A DNA stretch of 64,000 nt from Boswellia sacra (GCA_013180625.2 SNVD02003159.1:1-64000); one strand, 5' to 3'; positions 22,801-35,009 are shown, numbered from the stretch's first letter. Notes: generated from the sequence alone by a model not told the origin. Numbers and translations are program-made.

Positions 22801-22852
22801 ATAAAATAGATAACACCTTACTAGGGTGCCATTCTTCTTGCATTTTCAATTT

Positions 22853-23460
22853 GGGCGTATTTGATGTACTGTATATGTATAGCACTATATTATATAACAT
22901 TAAAAAATTATATTACGTTTGGTACGAGATTGTATAATATAACGCAGATACTGTAGCAGTACTGTATCGGTACTGTAGCGATATTATTTGTATAAAAGTT
23001 AAGCATTTTTATACCAAGCCTACTCATGATATTACACCGTATAAGCTTATTTTTGTCTCAATTTTCACTAATAAATACAAAAAAAATTATATAAATTAAA
23101 TATTTATATATTTATATAATTAATAAATAGTTTATTAAATATTTAAATAAAAATTAATTATTTAAATAAATAAAAATTAATTATTTAAATAAATAAAAAA
23201 TAATTATTTAAATAAATAAAAAATTTAATAATTAAATTTTTATTTTAAAAATAATTTTAATTATTATTTAAATTTATTTTATATTTAAATTAAATGTTTG
23301 ACATATAATTTTTTTGGGTTTTATCTAATGCAACAATATTCTATCAAATATAGTATAATATTATGTTTTATCCAATCTTATCATATACTATTCAATCCAA
23401 TCCAATCCAAATAAATTTATGCTATCCTTTACAATGTTATATAGCGCATCAAACATGCCC
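22853..23460. mobile_element. MITE-like terminal-inverted-repeat element
   Basis: The left end GGGCGTATTTGATGTACTGT and the right end, read in reverse complement GGGCATGTTTGATGCGCTAT, form an imperfect inverted repeat of about 25 bp. The 608-bp interior is very AT-rich with no coding frame. It contains several TACTGTA(G/T)C blocks near the left end and ATTTAAATAAATAAAAATTA tandem units at about 23140-23220. A clean target duplication is not visible, so the superfamily is undecided. Confidence 0.6.
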
Positions 23461-23596
23461 AAAATGAACTATTTTAAATTTTCTTTTCAATTATAAAATA
23501 GTACAGTACTGTTGAGATGATAGCACCTTATCTTTATGCAAACCATTTATCTCTGTTTAAAAAAAAGAAAGAAATACATATAACGTATCTAGCTAG

Positions 23597-23642
23597 AAGG
23601 GCGGCCCGACCTCCAGCAATTGAGGCGGTTGCCTAGACCCCA

Positions 23643-23696
<54 letters not shown>

Positions 23697-23889
23697 CATT
23701 TTGTTTTGTTGGGCCCCAAATTTAGGAAGACCCCCAAGAATTAAAAAAAAAACAGTTAATATATTTTATTATAATATATATATATATATTATTAGAAAAA
23801 TTAAAATATATATATAATATTATGTTTTTTTGTTGGGCCCCAAATTTAGGAAAACCCCCAACAATTAAAAAAACAGTTAATATATATAC

Positions 23890-23944
<55 letters not shown>

Positions 23945-24940
23945 ATAATATATACAAATCCATTAAAATAAAATTTGTATTTTTTAATAATGATCAACTT
24001 ACAAGACATTCCATGATTCTCTCATTCTTGTCTGATCCCATTAAAATATTAAATTCTTTGCAACAACAAATATAATATTAAAAGAACATGTCCCCCACAG
24101 TATAATTGATTATTTACAAAATTCTTCTCTTTTTGATATTATATTTAAACGAATAATAACTCTTTTTTGTTTTCTCACAACTCTTCTCTAACTCTACGTT
24201 ACTACTTCAATTCTCCACATGGTCTTCTTCCGCTTCATGCCTTCATCGATTTTCATTTAATTTTTTCCTACCCTCCAAGTTTCATCTTCAAATCATTTGC
24301 ATCTTTCCAGATTCTGTTATTGTATGCTTTATATTTTAAATTTTAATTAAATTAATTCATGCTTGTTTGTAATTATTGTTAATTGTTATTTTTTTGCTTT
24401 ATACATCATTTATTTGTTTTAATTAAGATAGTTATCCATATTATTAATTTATTCATATTTTTAATTATTGTTATTTGTTTAGTACCAAATTGATTTTTAT
24501 TTGTTTGCACTTAAATGTTGCATTTCCTTATTGTTAGTTAGTACTTTAGCCTTAGAAAGGCTATTAGAAAATATGAATCAGGATATGAAAAACATAGAAA
24601 AAATTAGAAAAATTAGTTAAATCCCAAAAAGGAGCCCTTTTAAAATCAATAAAAATAATATTGGTGTTTTACAAGTGAAAATTTAGCGATTGAGCAAAAT
24701 CAACATATACTAAAAGAATTCATTAAAGAAAAAGATAATTTTGAAGATTATGATAATCAAATGTGTAACACGACTCTTTCCAGTAAGGAAAATTAAAAAA
24801 AAATATTGAGGAAAATGAAAAAAATTAAAAAATTAAGAGAAAATATATTAAAAATATATATTTATATTTATTTTAATTCTCCATAAAAGGGCCCATCTGT
24901 AAATTTTCCTTAGGCCCCCAAAACCCTTGGGCCGGCCCTG
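23597..24940. mobile_element. Non-autonomous hAT element
   Basis: It is flanked by perfect 8-bp duplications CTAGCTAG at 23589-23596 and 24941-24948, the hAT target-site length. The left end AAGGGCGGCCCGA and the right end, in reverse complement CAGGGCCGGCCCAAGG, form the short GC-rich terminal repeats of this group. The interior has a duplicated block (TTGGGCCCCAAATTTAGGAA, at about 23708 and 23833) separated by AT microsatellites, and a decayed A-rich stretch (about 24560-24850). No transposase domain remains readable. At 1344 bp it must depend on enzyme from elsewhere. Confidence 0.85.
23646..23694. repeat. (AT)n microsatellite inside the hAT element
   Basis: An uninterrupted run of TA of about 24 units. 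A second run lies at about 23895-23941. They explain the 'IYIYIY' reading frames on both strands, which are not genes. Confidence 0.9.
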
Positions 24941-24948
24941 CTAGCTAG

Positions 24949-25491
24949 GTGACTTCAAATTACATCTTCCATGCATCCAACGAACTCGGCTGTTGAAAGG
25001 TGGTGTCACTAATGACTCATGCACACGTCACAAAATTATTTAAATTGTAATAATTGGACTATAGGTTTGCTGTTAAATTCTTAATATTCTTTTTGATCGA
25101 TTAGACTGATCAATTATGTAATGAAGCAATTAATATTATTGCTAGCAATAATTAATTAATCTAGCTAAATTTTTACTTTTAAAAACAATATAAATTAAAA
25201 ATAGGAAAATTTGGTCCATTTTTATGAAGAAGCGAATACAGTTGATAACACAAAAAACTATTATCATTTTTATTAAATTCCCAACAAGAAACAACGGGAA
25301 CGAAAGCTTCTAAATTAATTGAAATGAGAAGAGTTACGATAGCGTAGACGGCAAAAGTAATGTGATCTTATTCTCAATTTTCTTACCAATTAAAGAACCA
25401 CTTCCAGACTTTTGTTTTCTTCTACTTAACAAATTAACAAAATCATAAGTAAACAAATTGTAAACATCTAGCAATTAAAATGACCTAAGGG
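24949..25491. other. Intergenic DNA, nothing recognised
   Basis: AT-rich sequence between the hAT element and the family X repeat. No frame above 60 codons with sensible composition, and no inverted or tandem repeat of note. Confidence 0.5.
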
Positions 25492-25552
25492 TAAGGGTGG
25501 CAATTTGGGTCGCAATATGAATATGGCACGAACATGATACACGATTAATAAA

Positions 25553-25680
25553 AAGAAATTGAAAAAATGGACGGAATTAGGGGCCTTTAATGAAATTTAG
25601 ACACATGCATCCTGAAAAATTTACATGCCATAGACACTTTCTTGACAAAAAGACTAAAATACCCTTATGCAATTAAATTT
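25553..25680 (+). repeat. MULE left terminal inverted repeat
   Basis: AAGAAATTGAAAAAATGGAC, then a block including CATGCCATAGACA, then AAAAAGACTAAAATAC, and finally CCCTTATG. It pairs with 33932-34058 over about 125 bp with small gaps. Each end would be bound by the transposase. Confidence 0.88.
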
Positions 25681-26019
25681 TTTCTCAAAGCCTTATTTCC
25701 CTCTTCAGACATAACCGCTCGAAACGTAAACCGACACGAGCATCCTCTGAGTATAGAAGCAAGACGATGCAGAGAGAAGCAAGAATTGACACTAAGGTAC
25801 GTTTGTTTGTCGATTTTTTTTGTAATTTTAGTGATTTATTTGGTTGTTTTCTGTTTCGTTAGATTTGATTTAGTTTTTAGGGAATCTAAATTAGGGATTT
25901 GAGTTTCTGTCAGATTTGTGAACTTATTCTGTATTTTTAGGGATAAATCTAGTGTTATTAAGTGATTTTTGTGGTTTGATGTGTATGAAAACTGTGAAAA
26001 CCGACAGGTTTCGTCGTGA

Positions 26020-26375
26020 GGTAGACAATGGCGAGTGTCGGATTTATCTCGACACAACTCAAGACTTGACACTTTCTGTCGAGTCGTGTCGGATTGACAA
26101 CCAACACTCGAGATCAGTGTATTTTCGAAGACATCGAGTGTCAATTTCGTGGAAATCGACATATCGATGTCTCGAACCATGTATCCGGCACTCGACATGT
26201 CGGATGAAAGCGTGTGTCGAGTGTCAGATGCATAATCCGACACTCGAATAATCCGACATCCGAGAAAGTCGTATAGTCGGTTGGAGGTATCCGATAGGAG
26301 TTTTGTCGGTTTACGTTATCGAGCTCTATCGAGAGCGTCGAGTTTTATCGAGTTGTGTCGAGCGTTTTAGCAGGT
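26020..26375. repeat. Left CGACACTCGA motif cluster of the MULE
   Basis: Over about 350 bp, variants of TCGAGTGTCG, CGACACTCGA, TCGTGTCG and ATCGAGT recur some twenty times in both orientations. CpG density is far above the surroundings. No protein is credible across it, although short frames exist on both strands because TCGA is its own complement. Confidence 0.8.
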
Positions 26376-26454
26376 TACTTGTTTTAGTTTTGTTTTTTTT
26401 ATCTTTTTACGTCATATTTAACTATAACGGCCTTGTATTTGCAGGTTGAAGCAA

Positions 26455-29400
26455 ATGGCAAATGAATTTGGATTGTCCTTCACCCTAAAGACACTGTTTG
26501 ATTAGCACTACCATGCAGGGATCACAAACTTGGCAGGTCTGGACTGTATTGAATGGATTCGCGCGAACTTGAGTGCGAAGCAAAAAGACATATTTCGTAA
26601 TACATGTTTTGGGTTTATCCTAGATATTCGGGAGCTGTCCTTTTCATCTCAGTTGGTGCACAATGCGCTTTTGTGGGAGGTTAACACAATGGGGTACGAT
26701 GAAGAGATGTGGTTTCTTATTGAATGTAAAAATATGGTTTTCAACTACAATATAGTTAAAAAATCTTACTTTTGAGCATTTGGTATTTGTAGTTATTTTT
26801 TTGTTATATTATTGGCATCTTATGTTTTTTTTTTCCTTCTTTGCAGGAAGAGTGCTTCATTTTTCTGCTCACGATTTCGGTTTGGTTACCGGATTGAGAT
26901 TTGCTCTTTGGACAACAGGTTAGAAAAATATAAGAAACGAGCCCAAGCGAAGACAAAGCAGGTAGAGAGATATAACTTAGAAGGGTACCCCTACACTATT
27001 CAGGTATATACTGCAGGACAAGTATGTTGACGTGTTTATTATTTGCTTTGGCGTACAAATTTAAATACATAGTGTCACTAACTAACCCTTATATTATTCA
27101 GGTTTGGTTGTACGAGGCGGTGCCGTACATTGACGCGACATATGGGCGAGTGGGCAAGGACTTAGAGGGGAGGATACCACGCTTGTTGAAGTAGGAGACA
27201 AAGAAGACCTCGTCGGAGGATATCGTCAAACGTGATGTCCTGTTGGTTAGGAGCCAGGTATGTAAGGTTCCCCTGTCTTATGAACTTTTCCTATTCATAA
27301 GGTCACAGCAAATCACTATTTAATTTGATGAATTATTTGTTGATGCAGGCTCGTCCACTCGTCGTTTTAGAGTCATCTGAGGCGGAGTAGAGGACACATT
27401 GGTAAATTAGGCTCGCTGAAGTAGTTGGCATCGGGAGAGGTGCACATGTAACCTGGGCGACATCCGTGGATGCTCCATTATTGCCCGATGAGAGGATTGA
27501 GCCACTTCCCACAGATGATCTATCAGCTCCACCTCATTCTAGTCAAAGTCCACCTCCTGCTGGTCAAAGTTTCCCTGTTAGACCTAATGTAGGGCTAACC
27601 AACGACACATCCATTCTTGCAGGTGATGTCCGTATGCGGTCTCCGTCGGCTTCTTCCCCTGTTTGTCCTACAAGTCCAGCGTACGAGAGTCACGGTAATG
27701 AGGATCCTTCCGAAACTTATGCCGGTAGACATAGTCCCATCGATAGGCCTGATGTGGGGTCAGACATGGACACAGTCAGTACCCCCATCAGTCCTGCGTC
27801 GGAGACGTTTGACAACTATAAACCTCCAGGCGATTCGGCTCTTCCGTCAGGTCGTGCGACCACTTACCGTGACATTTTTCCTCCTGTACACGATGTCCCT
27901 CCAAGCCTGAAGGTATGTAATAAGAATTCTTATCTGTTTACATTTGCTGCTTTGTTATTTTATGAAGGTGATCGTTAATAATGACATACAAGCGCAACCG
28001 GTCCATGATGAGTTCCAGAGCACAGTTTTGCGTGAGCTTGCATTGTTACTGACAGAGAACAAGTAAATGCGGGAGGAGATAGTTCTTCTGCGTATGGCTG
28101 TTGTGCTACTGGGTGGCCACTTCGGATACGCTGACATGGTAAGTTGCAAAAGTTACAAATCAGATTTTGTGATTTCCATGCTTAACCTGACGTTGAGGTT
28201 TGCTTTAATATAGAATTTGGATGGAGGTTCGGACGATGACAATGAAGGCCAGCAGCCAACTGAACTGGAACCTTGGACACGAGTGTTCGTGCCACCGATG
28301 CTCCTCCCACAGGCTTTGTTTCGCGTCGAGGTCACCGGCTACTTCCGAAAAAGCATAAGCGGAGCCCTTTTTTCAGTCCACCGGGTAGGAAGAGGGCAAG
28401 GGTTGAGGCACAGGAGAAAGCCCCAAACGATCAGCATGTACAGCCAGAGGCCTCAGTTGTTCAGCCTGTAGAGAGACCAGATCATCAGCCCCCCAAGGAT
28501 ATAGACAGATGTCTTGCCTTGTGGACTCGGGATCCACTATTTGACCTACGTGCCCTTTAGCAACTACTGATGTCGAGGCCTTCGATGCATGGCTGGGGAA
28601 CGTGGAGGGTGATATTGATTTGGGCGTCTGCATCGCTGATCGTGCGTTCTTCAAGGCGCTGGTACGGCCATCAGTATGGCTTGCATCTGAGGTAGTTTAA
28701 GTCCTTCTCGTCTCCTCCAATATTGCAATATACATTTCGAATTATTATTGATAACTATTACTGTATTCAGCACATGGATAGCTACTTGTGGATTCTACGC
28801 TGTAGAGCTCGCGCTATGGCCGCACCTGGTGTCCAGAGGTATGCTTTCCTGGACACCACATTCTGGGTACATATTTCATAAACATCTAAATTTGTAGTTA
28901 ATTTCTGATTCCTTCAATGCCCTAACTGAACTCATGAAATTGCAGTTGAAAGTGAAGTCATTGTGGGAACAATACTTAGATAGACTGGACGACATTAACT
29001 GGGCGAACAAGGTCGATATGATCCAGTTTGTCTTGAGAGAGATGCCCCTCGTTCGAAGACCATGGGTCGATGTGGACAGGGTGAGTACATTTATATTCAA
29101 AGAGTTAGTTGTGCCATTTTATTTGAAATGTTGTGATTGATTTCTATTGTGTCAATTTTCTTTTCAGCTCTATGTCCATGTTAACATCGGCGGGGATCAT
29201 TGGGTGGCAGCCGAGGTGGATTTGAATCGCCGTGACGTTGTCATATATGACTCATGTGTTGGGCATAGTTTCACAAACACAGTCAAAGAGACAGTCTAGT
29301 GCCTGCTGAGCTGATACCCCATATGGTGTCAATAGATGTTTACGGTCTTCCTGACTATCCTGTAACCCCATACGACATTATGCACATCAAGGATGAGACC

Positions 29401-29740
29401 GAGGTGCCACAGCAGGAGGCTGTGCGAGGACCATGCGGTATGTACTGTTTGAAGTACATCGAGTTCTTAGCGGGGGGCATTCCACTGACAGCCATTAAGG
29501 CGTTCATGGACGAATGTCAGCGAGAGAGAATGGTGGTATAACTTTGGGTTAATCGCGTTCATCCATAGGCAGAGGAGGCTGCCATGACCATCACAGCGCC
29601 TGCCGAGGTTGGGGCCTTCATAGCGCCTGCAAATGTTGTGTCTGCCAATGTTGCGACTACCATAGGAACCGCTGATGTTGTGTCAGCGGATGTTCCGACC
29701 ATCATTGTGCATGCCGATGTTGATTCAGTAGAGGTTGAGT
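26455..29740 (+). pseudogene. Ulp1-like C48 peptidase gene carried by the MULE
   Basis: Ulp1-type proteases cut SUMO or related proteins. The gene is intron-containing. A DUF1985-like N-terminus reads from ATG 26455 ('TCFGFILDIRELSFSSQLVH'), continues in an exon near 26847 ('LHFSAHDFGLVTGLRFALW') and near 27102 ('EAVPYIDATYGRVGKDLEG'). A proline/serine-rich linker spans about 27460-27910. The C48 domain follows at about 28946-29540: histidine in 'GGDHWVAAEVDL', aspartate in 'VVIYDSCVG' and cysteine in 'RGPCGMYCLKYI', so the triad is preserved. Breaks: an in-frame TAG near 26503, a TAG near 27194, two stops near 27387-27405, and a frame break between 29298 and the cysteine block. Exon edges are approximate. 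Confidence 0.82.
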
Positions 29741-30405
29741 AGCAACGCAGCACGATTGTACCATGATTTCGTGTCATGTATATATTATATATAGTTACAC
29801 ATTTTTTTGGGTAGATAGTTTGTGGAAATGTACATATTATTGTATAGTGACATTTTTTGTATAGTCGCACATGTTTTCCATGTATAGTGGTCTGAAAACT
29901 TGTAAATACATATTTTTTCGATTGTATTAGTACATACGTGTACCTCATCCTATTGCACTCATACATGAATGGTTTAGGCACAACACACGTATGTTTTATA
30001 CATTAATCGGGTCTAATACATTGCCGTAAAGAGAGTCTAACGCCCATCATATAGGTGAGAATTCTTTCACCCAACTATTTCTCCTTGTAAAGCCAAATGC
30101 GCTCCGTGATCACATCTCTGTTGATCTTCTTTGATGTTACTTCTGGAGTTGTAGTCACTTAAACAATTAATAAATACTTTTCAGCGCATAAAGGAGAATC
30201 TCATACACGAATATTTAGTTTAATGAAAAAGCACATAAATGAATGTTTCATACATGAATGTTTTATACAATGACAAAATCACATATATGAAAGTTATTAA
30301 TTTGAACAAGCCACAAATTGGAATAAAATAAATATACTACGTCGCTTTCATCAAACAAATAATATTACATCGACAAAATAACTCCTTGCCTACATTTGGT
30401 AGACA

Positions 30406-33234
30406 TCATCCCATGTAAGGAAGTGGAACTGAGTTTTGGCAAGTTTGACGATTGTGCTCGGAACTTCCACATCGCCCATAAGTTCGAGATGAGCTAGACT
30501 TACCAACGGAAGGGATTCGATTCCTCCAAGGACGACCGGCTGGTATCCTCATGACTGGCGATAGAATCACTCTGTTGCGAACCTCCTCAGGAATCATCCA
30601 ATCCTTATTAACTCCAACAGGAATAACTGGCAGAGCATATGCATGTAGTAATGTTTCAATTGTATACTAATGGGCACAATAATCATGGCACATCAGTAGA
30701 TTCATACGTTCGCAAACAACTAATACATGTGCACACGAAAGCTGGTCAAGATCAAACACCCGACATGTGCATATACGAGTGTGCATGTCAACGATGCTAA
30801 CATGGTCGTTGTCTCTAACCTCATGCATAGTAAGGAGATACCACTAACCCTCATACGTTCTCCCTCCTTTAAACGCTTCTCCATCAACTTATTAGCCCAC
30901 GGCGAGAGATGTAATTCCAAGTTAGCAAATAATTGTCGACGCTCATAGAACCATTGCTGTAAGTTAGCTTGGTAATAATTTGTTAACAATGTCACTAGAA
31001 GGAATTGATGGTGTCGCAAGCAACTGTTCATCGACTCAGCTATATTTTTTGTCATGATGTTATACCGTCGACCATGAAACGGTGAACGTGCCCATTTCTC
31101 GACTCCAATCTCTCGAAGATAAGGCAACTGCTGGCATATACGATTCAATTTATCGCATATGATAGTTGAAATCAGCACAATGATATGTCCTTGCAGCTCG
31201 ATAGTATATATCTAACAAAGTCTTGCCCTTAAAAGTTGCCTTCAAGTTACCCTTCAGATGATGAGTGCACAATCCATGCAGTGCATGAGACAAAACTGCT
31301 ATAATAGCTTGTTCAATGATACGATGACAGTCAGAGATGAAAACAAGATCTCGCACATTTTGTACAACATGATCACGCAACTGTCTAATGAACTAGTTCT
31401 ACGAGTCATCATTTTCAGAATGCCCAACTCCAAATGCCAATGGGTATATTTGTTTATTTTCATCCATACAAGAAGTCAAAAACATTGTACCTCTATATTT
31501 TCCTTTCAAAAAAGAACCATCAACTATGATAACTGGCCTAATTGATGATGCAAATCCAGCAATAGAGGCCCCCATGCTCATGAAAAAGTATCTAAAATGG
31601 TTGTTGTCATCGATTTCTAAAGAAGTTTTGATCCCCAGGTTTGCTTTCTCAATCATGTACATGTACTGGGGAAGTAGTGTGAATGATTCCTCATAAGATC
31701 CCTGAAGTTCTTGCAAAGCTGCCTCCTTTGCCCTCCATGCCTTGTTGTATATGATATTAACACTCAATGTCTCCTGAACATCAGACATAATATCCTTTGG
31801 ACGATATATTCTCAATGCCTCAACGAATTTGCTCTTAATATGTTTGCCAATGACATGTGCAGTTGCCTGTTTGTGATTTGGGTGAAGTTCGGCTCTGGAA
31901 CATGTGTGATGGTTCTTATACTTTTTCACTTGGAGGAAATGTGAATCGGCTACCTTTGTGGCACATAAATGCCATTTACAAGATTTAGCACGGCAGACAA
32001 CCTCAAACCTTGTTGCATTGAAGTTCCTCACCTTGAATTGAAAGTTCTGTCTTAGTGTCAAATTCGATAACTTCTCACGAAGTTTCGTTTTGCTGTTAAA
32101 CATCTGCTCAACCCCAACCTCAATCCTGTCAACTACAAACGATGAAGCATCATCGCCATCTATGAATGATGAATGCACAATGGGTGGCATTCACCTGAAT
32201 GTGTTACCCCGACGATTGTCATTCTTAGAGCCCAAATTTGCTTCTTTATGTTTACGATTTGCATCCATTCTCAGCTCATTATTCGACACAAGATCTTGCT
32301 GATGTCCGTAAAATGGAGGAGTAGGTACGGAGTGAATTAGAGAAGGAATGGTAAATGGCACATCCTGGTTCACATCATTCAAAATCTCCTTCTGTTCATC
32401 ATTATTAAAATGTGAACCATTTAAATCCTGGCCATCAATAATAAAATCATCCAAATCCTTAACATCATTCTCATTATAAATAGTGCAATCGTCATTGTCA
32501 TCGTCAACATGCTCACTAACATCATCATTACCATCATCATTATTTTCGTAATCTTCATCACCACCATCGTCATCATTAACATCATCACTAGCATTATTAA
32601 CATCAATATTATCTAAACTCTCAAACTCTCTAATGCTATCAAGATGACGTACCGATTTCGATGGCATCAATGGGAGCACCCCTTCTTCATTTTCAACTAA
32701 GATCCCAACTGACTCATGCCCTGCATGCCCTGAATACTACTCAAACTCAATGCCAATGTCATCATTCAATTGTGGTTATGCACAAACAGGAGTGGACTCA
32801 CTTAATTGGTTGCTTCTACTTGCTGAGCGAAACATAGAGGGATAAGAAGATCTTTGTCGCTTACGTACTGCATCAGATCCTGACCTCTATCTTCGCTTCT
32901 CCCTATCTTTAACTTTGATAATTAATGGTGTATATAACTGTTGATCCTCCAAACAATGTTGTATAAACAAACAAACATCGTTGTCAATCTCAATAGGAGT
33001 TGATGTTGGCGGAAGACCCTTAAAAGAAAATTGCACCTCTAAACTTATGTTATGCTTACGAAGATCCCAACCCATTTCAGTGCTAATATAGTCAACCAAC
33101 TCACTATAGGTAGCAGACCTACGAATTATCAATGGCTTTGCCCTCCCACCGGTGTATAAATAACCACCATTCTCTTGCATAGTCCAAGAACCATTGTATA
33201 GAATAAGTATGCGTAAAGTTTCAATTTTCTGCAT
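30406..33234 (-). pseudogene. MULE transposase (mudrA-like), broken
   Basis: On the minus strand from ATG 33234: a PB1-like N-terminal domain (33234-32887); a linker very rich in Asp/Asn (32679-32420); the MULE DNA-binding domain ('FKVRNFNATRFEVVCRAKSC'); the transposase core with 'VIIVDGSFLKGKYRGTMFL' and 'LVFISDCHR'; 'FHGRRYNIMTKNIAESMNS'; a SWIM zinc finger (C-x-C...C-x-H, 'CTCRVFDLDQLSCAH') near 30770-30730; and a C-terminal knuckle whose first cysteine is tyrosine ('YGRCGSSEHNRQTC'). In-frame stops occur at 32887-32889, twice near 32720-32780, at about 32191, and twice at 31394-31401 where the frame otherwise continues; a shift lies near 31130-31180. It is non-functional. Confidence 0.9.
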
Positions 33235-33309
33235 GATAAAGACATATCATATAAGTTCATGGACAATAAATCATTACAAAATTGCTTACAAAAGCCACAA
33301 AAACAACAT

Positions 33310-33640
33310 TTCTACCTAAACACTCGACGAAACTCGATGTTAAATGCTCGACACTCGACAACGACAACCATCTCGACACACGATGCACGACGACCGACGC
33401 TTGACTAATGCGACACACATATACTCGACACATGAACTCAACAAAATTTACATCCGACACTCGTCACGTTCAGCACTCCACCTGATGCTCTAACACGACA
33501 CTTGATCCTAGACTCGACATAACCCCTAGACACTCAACATGACCATCCGACATGTTGAGAATCGATCCGACACAACCCCTCGACACTCGATATAGCTCGA
33601 CAAATCTCGTCTTCTTCCCCGTCGACTGTGATACCAGATT
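33310..33640. repeat. Right CGACACTCGA motif cluster of the MULE
   Basis: CACTCGACGAAACTCG, CGACACTCGACAACGACA, CTCGACACACGATGCACGA and similar variants recur over about 330 bp. They are predominantly in the CGACAC orientation, opposite to much of the left cluster. It lies just outside the transposase start, at about 420-750 bp from the element end, mirroring the left cluster (470-820 bp). Confidence 0.8.
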
Positions 33641-33931
33641 TTCTCACAACGATTGCCAATTTTCAACAAATTTTGACAAAAATCGCACTATATCTAACAT
33701 TTGTTCACATACAGATCCCTATTTTAAGCTACATAATGTGGTTGACAGTTATCGAAATAATAAATAACCAAAACATTACAACCTACTGAAATTTTCATGC
33801 CATTTAGAGAGAGATTAACGAAAGTTTTTCTTACCTTGTTGTTCAGCTTCAGCTGTTGAAGATTGTTTCGGATAGTGATGTGTATGAAGGAGTGACTGGT
33901 TTCTTTATTTCGTTTACTTTTTTTTCTAAAT

Positions 33932-34058
33932 TAAATTACATAAGGGTGAGAGTATTTTAGTCTTTTTATCAAGAAAATGTCTATGGCATGAAAATTTTTC
34001 AAAATGTGTCCAAATTTCACTAAGGGCCCTTAATTCTGTCCATTTTTTCAATTTTTCC
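33932..34058 (-). repeat. MULE right terminal inverted repeat
   Basis: The reverse complement starts GGAAAAATTGAAAAAATGGA and follows the left repeat, including CATGCCATAGACA and AAAAAGACTAAAATAC. It is followed at once by the duplication ATTAATAAA. Confidence 0.88.
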
Positions 34059-34350
34059 ATTAATAAATGGATCGGAATCGTGTTGAGGATGTTCAACACA
34101 CCAACCCGTTTAATGATATGAATAGTTAAACATATTTTGTCTATTCTTAACATGTAATCTCATTTAATAATATAAATTGTTACCTACTTATAATATATAT
34201 ATTATAAAACTGAAAATTTTATACTGTAAAGTAAATTAATTTACAAAATAATAAATTATGATGATTTAACAATATTTTATACTAACAATGGTTTATATTC
34301 TAAAAATAATTTTAATTAATATAAATATATAAAATATAATATATTATGCA

Positions 34351-34853
34351 TAAGGGGTGGGATTCGTGTCGTGTCGTGTCGACCCATTTAATTATTCGTG
34401 TCAAAACATGAAACCCAAACCCACCCGATTATTAAACGTGTTACCCACGTGTCGTAATCGTGTCATATTTAATTCGCATAATTTACTTAATTGTTTAACT
34501 TAGTTATACATAATATATTATATTCTCTATATTTAAATCAATTAAAATTATTTTTAAAATATAAACCATTGTTAGTATAAAATATTATTAAAATCATCAT
34601 AATTTATTATTTTACAAATTAATTTATTTTATAGTATAAAAATTTCAGTTTTATAATATATATATTGTAAGTAGGTAATAATTTATATCATTGAATGAAT
34701 TTACATATTAAGGATATACAAAATATATTTAACTATTCGTGTCATTAAACGGGTTGGCGTGTTGAATACCTTCAACACTAACCCGACCCATTTATTAATC
34801 GTGTAGCGTGTTCGTGTCGTTTTCGCGGGTCGTGTCAAAAATTCCCACCCCTA
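34351..34853 (-). mobile_element. Family X repeat, copy 2 (inverted, nested)
   Basis: A 503-bp unit with ends TAAGGGGTGGGATTCG and, in reverse complement, TAGGGGTGGGAATTTT. It matches copy 1 in the opposite orientation along the whole body. TATGCA-like flanks (ATTATGCA on the left, TATGCAG on the right) suggest a short target duplication. It contains three tandem CGTGT units and no coding frame. Confidence 0.75.
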
Positions 34854-35009
34854 TGCAGCCTAACTAGATTAAAACAATTAAGTAAACATGACACGATTAC
34901 AACACATAGGTAACACGTTTAATAATCGTATCGAATCCGTGTTTTTTATTTTAACAAAAATAATTAAATAGATCAAGATGTACGACGTGAATTATCACCC
35001 CTACCCAAG

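Larger units (their letters stand above)
18157..22852. other. AT-rich intergenic DNA
   Basis: About 4.7 kb with no multi-domain coding frame. It contains a CATA/TA microsatellite (about 19400-19465), poly-A and poly-T runs, and one possible short exon described separately. The frames at 20502-20696, 22197-22382 and 22485-22809 have low-complexity composition and no recognisable motif. Confidence 0.6.
25553..34058. mobile_element. MULE of the Ulp1-carrying (Kaonashi-like) type
   Basis: The 9-bp target duplications ATTAATAAA (25544-25552 and 34059-34067) and ~125-bp terminal inverted repeats define an 8506-bp Mutator-like element. It encodes a Ulp1-like peptidase with a DUF1985-like N-terminus on plus and a MULE transposase on minus, convergently arranged. 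This pairing is known from Kaonashi-type (KI) MULEs of plants. Both genes have stops, so this copy is non-autonomous now. CG-rich blocks containing CGACACTCGA flank the coding part on both sides. Confidence 0.92.
25492..35003. mobile_element. Family X repeat, copy 1, split by two insertions
   Basis: The parts are 25492-25552, 34068-34350 and 34854-35003, about 490 bp together. The left end is TAAGGGTGGCAATTT and the right end, in reverse complement, TAGGGGTGATAA. The flanks are CCTAAGGG (25484-25491) and CCCAAGGG (35004-35011), an 8-bp duplication with one mismatch. The body carries CGTGTCGTGTC-type and CAACACACCAACCCG blocks followed by an AT-rich core, and matches copy 2 in reverse orientation. 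It is non-coding. The MULE interrupts it after ATTAATAAA, and copy 2 interrupts it at 34350/34854. Confidence 0.75.

Noticed and set aside
23620..24009. Frames with IYIYIY runs on both strands
   Set aside because: Translations of (AT)n microsatellites inside the hAT element.
25836..26251. Overlapping frames on both strands over the motif cluster
   Set aside because: TCGA words read open on both strands; no domain, and the region is a non-coding repeat.
30727..30948. Plus-strand frame opposite the MULE transposase
   Set aside because: Shadow of the minus-strand SWIM-finger region.
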